Assembly (NCBI GenBank): GCA_946555345.1
Contig: CAMNSS010000006.1
Coordinates: forward strand, 1 to 64,000
Source: an uncultured Eubacterium sp.
GTDB taxonomy: Bacteria; Bacillota; Clostridia; Peptostreptococcales; Anaerovoracaceae
DNA: 64,000 nucleotides
Reading direction: 5' to 3'
Shown one piece after another: positions 54,646 through 61,766 of the stretch. Position 1 is the first letter of the stretch; each line of letters begins with the position of its first letter. Below the pieces are notes generated by a model. The model was not told where the DNA came from, did no database searches, and saw only the letters and a list, made by a program, of their open reading frames with translations. A program made the translations under genes and the position numbers.

Positions 54646-55059
54646 TCATTTAACAGCATCGTTTACGAGGTCGGCAATGGAGATGCGGTCAAAATACGCC
54701 TGGGTCATGTCGTGAAACTCGCTCCACATGGCGATGGTTTTGCAGGCGCTTCTCCTTTCGCACGGCTTTGAATCGCATTCGAGGCACGCAACGGGGGCGA
54801 GGTTTCCTTCCGTCAGGCGGAGGATTTCACCGACGGTATAGTCCTCCGGCGGCCTTACCAAGCGGTATCCGCCGCCCTTTCCATGGACGCCTTCCACTAG
54901 ATTGCTTTTTGATAGGGCGGGCATGATCCGTTCCAGGTACTTCAATGAAATTCCTTGCCTGTCAGCAACTTGTTTCATGGGAATGTATGCGTCCTTTGTC
55001 TGTTGGGCAAGGTCGATCATTACGCGGAGTGCGTACCTGCCTCTCGTTGAAATCATCAT
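54646..55059 (-). CDS. Rrf2-family regulator (CymR/IscR-like)
   Basis: A 137-residue winged-helix regulator: STRGRYALRVMIDLAQQ, MKQVADRQGISLKYLERIMP and GKGGGYRLVRPPEDYTVGEI. The Cys-rich loop CLECDSKPCERRSACKT could bind an Fe-S cluster as in IscR. Two adjacent ATGs follow GAGGTG; the first (55059) is chosen. The long frame extending upstream to 55899 is an artefact. It lies downstream of the O-acetylhomoserine sulfhydrylase gene on the same strand, so a CymR-like role in cysteine metabolism is plausible. Confidence 0.9.
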   Translation of the reverse strand: MMISTRGRYALRVMIDLAQQTKDAYIPMKQVADRQGISLKYLERIMPALSKSNLVEGVHGKGGGYRLVRPPEDYTVGEILRLTEGNLAPVACLECDSKPCERRSACKTIAMWSEFHDMTQAYFDRISIADLVNDAVK

Positions 55060-55077
55060 GGGATTCACCTCTATTTT

Positions 55078-55140
55078 TATCATGTGAAGGGTATATCGCC
55101 AGGCGCGGTATGCTTGCTTGCCTGGAATGTGCAGGGATGC
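55078..55140. repeat. dispersed intergenic palindrome, copy at 55.1 kb
   Basis: TATCATGTGAAGGGTATATC then GCCAGGCGCGGTATGC and TTGCCTGGAATGTGCAGGG. It directly precedes the Rrf2 ribosome binding site, in the same orientation relative to its gene as the copy at 45903. Confidence 0.5.
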
Positions 55141-55331
55141 CCTGCGAACATTCAAAACTTGTCCGGAATGCTTTGGGAACATCCGGGGGCGTTCGGGATG
55201 TCTCGGGATGCAAAAAAGAACTCGAGGACCGCTCGGAATGTTTATCGGAACGCCTAGGACTTGCATGGTCTGCCTGGAATGTGCAGCAGGACCAGAAAGC
55301 GTTCGGGGTTGCCTTGATGGTGCAGCAGATG

Positions 55332-55391
55332 TCCTAAAAAATATAGGCAAAGCCTGCCCCCCCTGAACGCAGGGCAGCGGGGCGGGCTTTG
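55332..55391 (-). terminator. terminator of the O-acetylhomoserine sulfhydrylase gene
   Basis: On the minus strand CAAAGCC-CGCCCC and the matching GGGGCA-GGCTTTG form a long GC-rich stem, followed by a TATATTTTTT run. It separates the gene from the Rrf2 gene. Confidence 0.85.
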
Positions 55392-55444
55392 TTTCATTAT
55401 AGTATGGGGTAAGCATATGGTGCAAGGTCTTTTGTTCTTTCGCA

Positions 55445-56731
55445 TTATCCCCGCACCGCCGCAAATCCCTTTTCAAGATCTGCGATAATGTCATCGATAT
55501 GTTCCGTGCCGATGGAAAGGCGGATGGTGTTCGGCTTGATTCCCTGGTCAGCCAATTCTTCTTCCGTAAGCTGGCTGTGCGTCGTGGTAGCCGGATGAAT
55601 GACAAGGCTCTTGGCATCGGCGACGTTCGCCAGAAGGGAAAAGATTTGCAGGTTGTCGATAAACTTGTGCGCTTCTTTGACGCCGCCGTTGATTTCAAAG
55701 GTGAAAATAGATGCGCCGCCCTTTGGGAAATACCGCTGGTAAATGGCATGGTTCGGATGATCCGGCAGGGATGGGTGGTTGATATGCGCCACCTGCGGAT
55801 GAGCGGACAGAAATTCCACGACTTTCTTGGTGTTTTCCACGTGGCGTTCCAAACGCAGCGAAAGCGTTTCAATCCCTTGCAAAAGCAGGAACGCAGCAAA
55901 CGGGGAAAGGGTCGCTCCCGTATCGCGCAGCAGGATGGCGCGGATGTAGGTCACAAAGGCTGCGGGTCCTGCCGCTTCTGTAAAGGAAACGCCGTGGTAG
56001 CTTGGGTTCGGCGCAGCGATCGCCGGATATTTTCCAGATGCTGCCCAGTCGAATTTGCCGGAATCCACGATGATGCCGCCCAGAACCGTGCCGTGGCCGC
56101 CGAGAAACTTTGTCGCTGAATGCACGACGATGTCAGCGCCATGTTCGATCGGGCGGATCAGGTACGGTGTGCCGAACGTATTGTCAACGACAAGCGGCAG
56201 CCCGTGTTTGTGTGCCAGCGCAGAGAGCGCATCGATATCGGGGATATCGCTGTTCGGATTGCCGAGGGTTTCGATGTAAATTGCCCTTGTGTTTTCCTGG
56301 ATTGCCGCTTCTACTTCCCCTAAGTTATGGATATCCACGAAGGAAGCGGTAATGCCGAAATTCGGCAGGGTGTGCGCCAGCAGGTTATAGCTGCCGCCGT
56401 AAATGGTTTTCTGGGAAACGATATGGCCGTTGTTTTGTGCCAGCGCTTCGATGGTATAGGTGATTGCCGCAGCGCCGGATGCCAGCGCTAGCGCTGCGCT
56501 TCCGCCTTCTAATGCGGCGGCCCGCTGTTCCAGGACATCTTGTGTAGAGTTGGTAAGGCGGCCGTAGATGTTTCCGGCGTCCTGCAAGCCAAACCGGGCG
56601 GCTGCGTGTGCTGAATCGCGAAATACATAGGAGGCCGTCGCATAGATGGGAACGGCGCGGGCATCGGTTGCCGGATCGGGTGTTTCTTGTCCTGCGTGGA
56701 GTTGTAATGTTTCAAATTTGTAGCCAGGCAT
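55445..56731 (-). CDS. O-acetylhomoserine sulfhydrylase (aminocarboxypropyltransferase)
   Basis: A 428-residue PLP enzyme of the Cys/Met metabolism family. It begins YKFETLQLHAGQ and contains YATASYVFRDSAHAAARFGL, QKTIYGGSYNLLAHTLPNFG, VVDNTFGTPYLIRPIEHGAD and the PLP lysine in HSATKFLGGHGTVLGG. It makes homocysteine from O-acetylhomoserine and sulfide, or cysteine from O-acetylserine. GGAAGGAAA precedes the ATG at 56731. The 305-nt leader has its own promoter, a Met/Cys-rich leader peptide and a terminator, so expression is probably controlled by attenuation. Confidence 0.95.
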   Translation of the reverse strand: MPGYKFETLQLHAGQETPDPATDARAVPIYATASYVFRDSAHAAARFGLQDAGNIYGRLTNSTQDVLEQRAAALEGGSAALALASGAAAITYTIEALAQNNGHIVSQKTIYGGSYNLLAHTLPNFGITASFVDIHNLGEVEAAIQENTRAIYIETLGNPNSDIPDIDALSALAHKHGLPLVVDNTFGTPYLIRPIEHGADIVVHSATKFLGGHGTVLGGIIVDSGKFDWAASGKYPAIAAPNPSYHGVSFTEAAGPAAFVTYIRAILLRDTGATLSPFAAFLLLQGIETLSLRLERHVENTKKVVEFLSAHPQVAHINHPSLPDHPNHAIYQRYFPKGGASIFTFEINGGVKEAHKFIDNLQIFSLLANVADAKSLVIHPATTTHSQLTEEELADQGIKPNTIRLSIGTEHIDDIIADLEKGFAAVRG

Positions 56732-56752
56732 GATATTTTCCTTCCTTTCTGT

Positions 56753-56782
56753 ATAAAAATGGGAGACTCCGATGAGCCTCCC
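56753..56782 (-). terminator. leader terminator (attenuator) upstream of the sulfhydrylase gene
   Basis: On the minus strand GGGAGGCTC-ATCG-GAGTCTCCC gives a 9-bp stem with a tetraloop, followed by ATTTTTAT, and only 22 nt before the start codon. A terminator in the leader of the gene it precedes is the mark of attenuation. Confidence 0.88.
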
Positions 56783-56824
56783 AACCTGTAAGCAGGTCCA
56801 CAATGCGCATTTTCCGCATCTTGT

Positions 56825-56974
56825 TTATGCGGCGTGGCGATTTGCTTGCGGGATATGATTCTTCGGCAAGATGGAGAACGTATCGGAAATTTGCGTATGA
56901 AAACTCATATACATATGGCAATTCCATATGCACATTTCCATCATTTCGGTTGCAGTGGCATGAACCTTTTTCAT
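56825..56974 (-). CDS. Met/Cys-rich leader peptide
   Basis: A 49-codon frame with a strong AAAGGGG 8 nt before its ATG. Residues 10-24 read EMMEMCIWNCHMYMS: five Met codons and two Cys codons within 14 positions. It lies in the leader of the O-acetylhomoserine sulfhydrylase gene, whose products are homocysteine, cysteine and then methionine. The Met/Cys codons are inside a palindrome (CATATGG-AATTG-CCATATG). The stop codon overlaps GCCGCAT/ATGCGG, and the attenuator follows 43 nt later. This is the layout of ribosome-mediated attenuation. Confidence 0.72.
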   Translation of the reverse strand: MKKVHATATEMMEMCIWNCHMYMSFHTQISDTFSILPKNHIPQANRHAA

Positions 56975-57042
56975 GACACGAATCCCCTTTCTCTCGGCGT
57001 TGTTTTTGATTTAAAAACTTACCTATCATTTAAGTCGGTAAT

Positions 57043-57071
57043 AGGATACCACTTATTACCTACCGAGTCAA
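57043..57071 (-). promoter_or_regulatory. promoter of the sulfhydrylase leader with inverted repeat
   Basis: On the minus strand, TTGACT (57071-57066), 17 bp, TATCCT (57048-57043). TCGGTA-GGTAATA and TATTACC-GA form an inverted repeat covering the spacer and -10, a likely repressor site; the Rrf2 protein is a candidate. Confidence 0.65.
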
Positions 57072-57082
57072 TAGGAAAATGA

Positions 57083-57375
57083 AAAATTTTGATATAATTT
57101 CTTTTCGTGTGGTTTGCCGCTATATGGCGGCTCGTAGCGGAATTTCGGTGCAACAAAAATTACCGCCGCATTTGCTGTGGGAGACCTCGCATATTTTCTC
57201 GCAGCGTAGCTTCCGCAGGGCGTTGCGCCGATAAAATCCATATAGCGCACAGCGCAGAGAACGTCTGCTTGGCGTGGAGTCTTCCGCGGGCGTCGCTTCG
57301 GTGAAATTTATGTTGCCGAATCCCTGTTGGAAGAATCCATTCTAAGTTGAATTTCGTGCGGTTTGCCGTTTTTCC
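57083..57375. other. intergenic region, 293 bp
   Basis: No gene seen. TTTCGTGTGGTTTGCCG (about 57104) and TTTCGTGCGGTTTGCCG (about 57354) are near-identical direct repeats that flank the stretch, possibly the ends of a small inserted element. Confidence 0.4.
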
Positions 57376-57909
57376 CTAGCTGAGCTTCATCTGGCCGGCA
57401 TCTTTTCCTTGTATGCGTTTGCGGTAAAAATTGATCAGTAATGTGTAAATGTAATCATAAAGAATCATCATCAGCGTGCCGCCGGCGATGAGGGCGATGA
57501 CAGGGTAGTCCGGCAGGTTGATGCTGCCCAAGACGAGTTCTTTGAATCCAAGTAAAGCGATGGATAATACAGCGGCGAAAAAAACAGCTTTTATGGCGAC
57601 CTGGACGATGCCGTTCGGCAGTTTTTCGATATAGTATTTTACGATGCCGTAATAGCCGAACAGAAAGGCGTATGGAATGATCGCCAGCTTGTTGGGAATC
57701 AACACGGACCCTAAAAGGACGGCGGCTGCATACAAAATAATGCCGCTTCCGACGCCTGCTTCCAGGATCATTACCGCCACGAAAACAGAGCTGATGGCAT
57801 ATAAAGTAAGTTCAATTCCGGGAACAATAGACCCGGCAAACATGAAAATAATGGTCAGGGCGAGGCAGATCCCGCCCAGTGTAATTTTAGCGGTTTTACT
57901 TTTTGTCAA
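57376..57909 (-). CDS. conserved membrane protein of unknown function
   Basis: About 177 residues from a TTG at 57909, with AAGGAG 11 nt upstream; the open frame reaches to 58056 but the extra 49 residues are proline/threonine-rich and lack a ribosome binding site. Five or six hydrophobic segments (GGICLALTIIFMFAGSIVPG; SGIILYAAAVLLGSVLI; YAFLFGYYGIVKYYIEKLPN) point to an integral membrane protein. No family is recognised with confidence. It might belong with the J-domain gene upstream on the same strand. Confidence 0.65.
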   Translation of the reverse strand: MTKSKTAKITLGGICLALTIIFMFAGSIVPGIELTLYAISSVFVAVMILEAGVGSGIILYAAAVLLGSVLIPNKLAIIPYAFLFGYYGIVKYYIEKLPNGIVQVAIKAVFFAAVLSIALLGFKELVLGSINLPDYPVIALIAGGTLMMILYDYIYTLLINFYRKRIQGKDAGQMKLS

Positions 57910-58164
57910 ATCAAGACCATCTCCTTGTCCGAAGGGGGGGCAACGTGTGCTGGCGGGCGGTGTTGATGGGGCATAAACGGCGAGGGCTTGCATCGTTATC
58001 AACGTGTGTTGGCAGGTGTGAGCTGTAGCGGGCGGTTCATGCCGCCATAATGCCACCGGGCATCTAGCCGGCAGACATAGGCTGTTTATGTGCGCTGGAT
58101 AGCAGGTATGCGCCGCTGACCGATAGTTACGTGCGCTTGCCTGCGCCGCAGCAAATTTGCAAGG
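57910..58164. other. intergenic region, 255 bp
   Basis: Nothing recognisable between the J-domain gene and the membrane protein gene beyond the ribosome binding site of the latter. Confidence 0.3.
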
Positions 58165-58710
58165 CTAGATGCAATCGATACAGCAGTCGGCGCAGATATA
58201 GCACTGCAATGCCTGGCAGCACATATCGTTGTTGTTACCGTACCCGCGTCCATAAGCCTGATTCTGGAATTGCCCGCCCGTATTCAGGATACGCCCGTAA
58301 GCCTGGCTGTATTCCACGTTGTTCGGGTCCATCGTGGTTGCGGTTTGAAGTTTGTTTCTGGCATCGTCGTACCAGCCCTTCCGATAGGAAAGCATGCCGG
58401 AGAGGAAGAACCATTCTGCATTTCTATTGTTGGCTTTATTCAGTATCTTCTCGGCCGCGCGCAGGTTTCCCGCATCGATGTAACGCCTGCACTGCATATA
58501 ATCCGGCGTGCCGTAGACGTTGCCGCCGCCGTTTTTCATCAGCATATCATAAGCCTCGTTTACCTCCCGCAGCTTTTCTTCCGCTAAATCAGAAAGTGGA
58601 TTATTTTGGTATTTGTCGGGGTGGTATTTCTTGGCAAGTTCCTTATAAGCTCGTTTAATCTCTTCCTCCGATGCGTTCTCGGATACTCCTAATACTTCAT
58701 ATGGGTTCAT
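58165..58710 (-). CDS. J-domain protein with TPR-like region
   Basis: A 181-residue protein. The J domain occupies residues 1-60 ([20 protein letters not shown] and HPD in KKYHPDKY), enough to stimulate DnaK-type ATPase. Residues about 75-135 look like TPR helices ([18 protein letters not shown]). The C-terminus is Cys-rich ([17 protein letters not shown]) and could bind metal or attach to membrane. AGGAG precedes the ATG. It is downstream of the DUF5685 gene, a common clostridial pair. Confidence 0.9.
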   Translation of the reverse strand: MNPYEVLGVSENASEEEIKRAYKELAKKYHPDKYQNNPLSDLAEEKLREVNEAYDMLMKNGGGNVYGTPDYMQCRRYIDAGNLRAAEKILNKANNRNAEWFFLSGMLSYRKGWYDDARNKLQTATTMDPNNVEYSQAYGRILNTGGQFQNQAYGRGYGNNNDMCCQALQCYICADCCIDCI

Positions 58711-58745
58711 TCCATTCTCCTTTTTTGTGCATGAATTTGCTTCGT

Positions 58746-59918
58746 TTAAATTCGCTCTTTTGGTTCTGTCCGGGTGATGATTTCTTCCGTCTTACGGTTT
58801 AAACCAAAGTAAATTATATTTTCTATTATACCTTGATTTTTTTTAATATCAAGTGGGTTCATGTAATTGCTGGCCATCGCCAGATAGTGGTACAGGTTGA
58901 ATTTTAAATCTTCTTCGATGCGCTTTCTGAACGCTTCCGGCGTTTCGTGTTCCGCATCATAGCCAAAGCGGAAAAGCAGGGGATTGTATGCGCCGGATTG
59001 GATGTTTTCTTCGATATCATCTATCGCATCGGTCAGGTAGATCCATTTTCCTATGTGGTAGCCGATTTTAGCCAGGGCTTCCTGTGGCGGGATGTCCGTC
59101 GGGGTTTCCTCGATCGTGAGGAATGCGCCTTGTTTTTCCGTTTCTACGTCGGGAACGCTGCCTGCGGGACGCTCGGTGTTGTTCGTTGGCGGGGCGATAC
59201 TGCTTGCGGAAGCAGCCATGTTGCCCGCTTTATATTGATTAGAGGCGTTGGGATTGATGGATTCGTTCGTCGCCTCGTGCTTGCCCGTAGCAGTGGAGTG
59301 AATGGGGCTGTCCGCCTTGCTGGCGTTGGATGGCAGGACACAATTTCTGGATTCCGTTTCATTACTTGCGGAATCCAGTTCCCCCAATATGATATGCGCC
59401 CCTTCCGCAAAGATGATTTCCATGATCTTTGCAAATGCCTCGGCCGCCGCATCGAGCTTTTCGCATTTTTCCTTTTCCAAAACCGCAAGCTCGTGCAGGT
59501 GTTCTTCGATCCCCTCGCAAAGGGCAGGATGCCTAGTGCGGAGCTTTTTATAAATGCCTTTCAGAAGCCCTGCGGCAGCCTTTGCAACAATCTTGTTTTC
59601 ATCATGCGCATCGTCTAGCAGTTTGTGCCAAGCCAAAATCAGCATGACGTCGGCGGCGTAGTCGATGGCCTCGTTTCGGATGATCGTTTTTTTCTTGATA
59701 TGGTGTCCGATGCAATGTTCCTGAACTGGAGCGTCGGGCCTATCGCTCAGGGCTTCCAGCATGATGGCGAGAAAAGCGGCATCGTAGCTCAGCGCCATGC
59801 GGGGGAGCTGGCCGTACCGCCTGCCGATGGATTTGCATACGCCGCAGTAGTACCCGCAATATATTTCGTATTCGCGGACCTTTAGCTCGCCCCTGTCGAT
59901 TTTTACATAACCTAACAT
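58746..59918 (-). CDS. DUF5685-family protein with low-complexity insertion
   Basis: A 390-residue protein of unknown function. [20 protein letters not shown] followed by [20 protein letters not shown] and the C-terminal [20 protein letters not shown] with YNPLLFRFG are typical of DUF5685 (helical, with Asp motifs reminiscent of isoprenoid enzymes). Residues about 183-270 are a Ser/Asn/Ala/Thr-rich insertion, absent from the expected fold. The start overlaps the M20 peptidase gene by 7 bp. Confidence 0.82.
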   Translation of the reverse strand: MLGYVKIDRGELKVREYEIYCGYYCGVCKSIGRRYGQLPRMALSYDAAFLAIMLEALSDRPDAPVQEHCIGHHIKKKTIIRNEAIDYAADVMLILAWHKLLDDAHDENKIVAKAAAGLLKGIYKKLRTRHPALCEGIEEHLHELAVLEKEKCEKLDAAAEAFAKIMEIIFAEGAHIILGELDSASNETESRNCVLPSNASKADSPIHSTATGKHEATNESINPNASNQYKAGNMAASASSIAPPTNNTERPAGSVPDVETEKQGAFLTIEETPTDIPPQEALAKIGYHIGKWIYLTDAIDDIEENIQSGAYNPLLFRFGYDAEHETPEAFRKRIEEDLKFNLYHYLAMASNYMNPLDIKKNQGIIENIIYFGLNRKTEEIITRTEPKERI

Positions 59919-61117
59919 GACAGTAACGCCTTGTATAGTGCAAAACCGCTCAGGAGGATTTGTTCGTCAAAGTCGAAGTTCGTGCTGTGGAGCGGGATGC
60001 TTGTCCCAGTTCCCAGCAGAAAAAACACCGCAGGGACATATTGCCCATAAAAGGAAAAGTCCTCTGAGATCATCAGCGGCTGCGATATTTCCTCGTAACC
60101 GCAGGCAAGGCTTTTGACAGCGGGAAGGATTTGCCGATAGAGTTTTTCCTCGTTGATGACAGGCGGGTAGCCTTCGCTGTTGGCAAAATCAGCTTCGCAT
60201 CGATAATCGGAGGCGGTTTCGGCGAGCGTATCCGTTAGGAGCGTGATGAGTTTTTCAAAGTTTTTTTCGCTGAAAGCCCTCACGGTACCCCGCAGATGGG
60301 CGTAATCGGATACGATGTTTCTGGCGTAGCCGCTGTCCATTTTGCCGATGTGGATGATGGTTTTCTCCTCGGGGCTGCTTGGCGGCGCTTGGGGAATGTC
60401 GCTGGTGCCGCTTGGGAAATGCGGGACAGCGCCAGGGATTTGGGCGTGTTTTACATAAATCCGCCTGATATAGTCTGTGGCGATGTAAAGGGCATCGTTT
60501 CCTTCATAGGCCGCAGTTCCATGCGCCGCTTTGCCATGAATGCCGATGTTGATTTCCGCTGATTTTGGCATGAGGGCTCCGGCTTTGGATGCCAGCTTGC
60601 CCGCTTCGATGAACGGCCAAAGGTGGATGCCGAAAATCCTGGTCACGTTGTATCGTTTTAAAATCCCGCTTTCGCAGATTTCCTTTGCGCCGCCCAGTGT
60701 TTCCTCGGCTGGCTGGAAGATCAGCAGGACATTGCATGGCAGTTCGTCAAGCTTATCGATGTATTCGCCGAATGCTAACACCATCGCCATATGTCCATCG
60801 TGGCCGCAGGCGTGCATTTTGCCTTTATGGGTGGAGCAATAAGCGCATGAATTTGCTTCCTCTACTGGCAGTGCGTCCATGTCGGCGCGGAAGCCCGTGG
60901 TTTCTTTCATTCCTTTATCGAAAAATGCGCAGATTCCGCTGTCGCAGAGAAATGTCATTTTGCAGTTGAGCTGTTCCAGCACGGAGAGAAGATATTGCTT
61001 TGTTTTTGGCAAAGTCCTTCCTAGTTCGGGAATCCTGTGCAGGGCTTGCCTGTGTTTTTTTAAGTTTGCCGCATAATTATGGGCTTGCGCCGTTTGTATT
61101 GTTTGTATTGTCGTCAT
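59912..61117 (-). CDS. M20-family amidohydrolase / aminoacylase-like peptidase
   Basis: A 401-residue zinc hydrolase of the HipO/AbgB type: HRIPELGRTLPKTKQYL, FRADMDALPVEEANS, MHACGHDGHMAMVLA (metal ligands), IFQPAEETLGGAKEICESG and FGIHLWPFIEAGKLA, ending MISEDFSFYGQYVPAVFFLL. It probably removes an N-acyl group from an amino acid. A proline-rich loop (HFPSGTSDIPQAPPSSPEEK) lies in the dimerisation domain at about 233-258. AAAAGGAC precedes the ATG. Confidence 0.92.
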   Translation of the reverse strand: MTTIQTIQTAQAHNYAANLKKHRQALHRIPELGRTLPKTKQYLLSVLEQLNCKMTFLCDSGICAFFDKGMKETTGFRADMDALPVEEANSCAYCSTHKGKMHACGHDGHMAMVLAFGEYIDKLDELPCNVLLIFQPAEETLGGAKEICESGILKRYNVTRIFGIHLWPFIEAGKLASKAGALMPKSAEINIGIHGKAAHGTAAYEGNDALYIATDYIRRIYVKHAQIPGAVPHFPSGTSDIPQAPPSSPEEKTIIHIGKMDSGYARNIVSDYAHLRGTVRAFSEKNFEKLITLLTDTLAETASDYRCEADFANSEGYPPVINEEKLYRQILPAVKSLACGYEEISQPLMISEDFSFYGQYVPAVFFLLGTGTSIPLHSTNFDFDEQILLSGFALYKALLSC

Positions 61118-61766
61118 TCGGATTGTCCTTTTGGTTTTTATCGTTTGTCAGGGCTGTTTGAGGCGGGGAGTTTGTTTTTTTTGTGGCGGCCTTTGGGGTG
61201 GCTTTTGGCCGTTTGAGGTGGTTTGCCCGGTTGCAAAGGTGATTCCTTTGCGTGGGCTAGATGCTATTAATCATATCACAGGGCAGGGAGGAAGGCAAAC
61301 AAGAGGCGGGTAAATTTACAGAAAATACATATCTTTCACCAAGTTTTCATGTATAATAAATGAAACGTGTTATTATTGGGCGGGGTTGGATTGCTGGCAG
61401 CAGGTTTCACCGTTTGGGCAATGGAAACGGGGTGAAACGGTGAAACTATAATGCGAGAGGGCGCAGGGTGAGCCTGGGGCATGAAAAGAGCAGGCGAAAG
61501 TTGTCTGCTGAGGGTAAGGTTTCACCGTTTGGGGCGGAAAAACAGAAGCAAACGGTGAAGCCGTGTGTGGGGAAAGCATTGTGTGGATTCTTTTGGAGTG
61601 AATGTGAATGAATTTTCACCGTTTCAGGTTTTGTTGGCAAGCAAAACGGTGAAAGCGATAGCGGCTTTCATGTGGCGGCAGGGAATGATTGCTGTAGGTG
61701 GCGGCAATGCTGAAGTTTATTGATCATAAGGGAGTCCAGGGAAATGGACGGAAAGAGAAAGTTGTA
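61118..61766. other. intergenic region before cca, 649 bp, with three hairpins
   Basis: No gene seen. Its main content is the triple TTTCACCGTTT inverted repeat at 61405-61654. Confidence 0.5.
61405..61654 (+). repeat. three tandem TTTCACCGTTT / AAACGGTGAAA hairpins
   Basis: The 11-mer TTTCACCGTTT occurs at 61405, 61520 and 61614, and its complement AAACGGTGAAA at 61435, 61550 (last base G) and 61644. Each forward copy pairs with the complement 30 nt on, with loops of 19 nt. Spacing between pairs is 115 and 94 bp. All lie upstream of cca. Confidence 0.92.

Noticed and set aside
54646-55899. A 417-codon frame on the minus strand covering the Rrf2 gene and much of the sulfhydrylase 3' region
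   Set aside because: Only the last 137 codons are a protein family (Rrf2), with their own ribosome binding site; the rest is antisense-like overlap with the sulfhydrylase gene and crosses a terminator.
56732-57040. SAM (S-box) riboswitch or T-box in the sulfhydrylase leader
   Set aside because: I could not find the S-box core or the T-box GGGTGG-type motif on the minus strand; a leader peptide explains the features better. A covariance search would settle it.
61405-61654. CRISPR array upstream of cca
   Set aside because: The 11-bp repeats alternate in orientation and pair as hairpins; there are no regular spacers of 25-40 bp and no cas genes.
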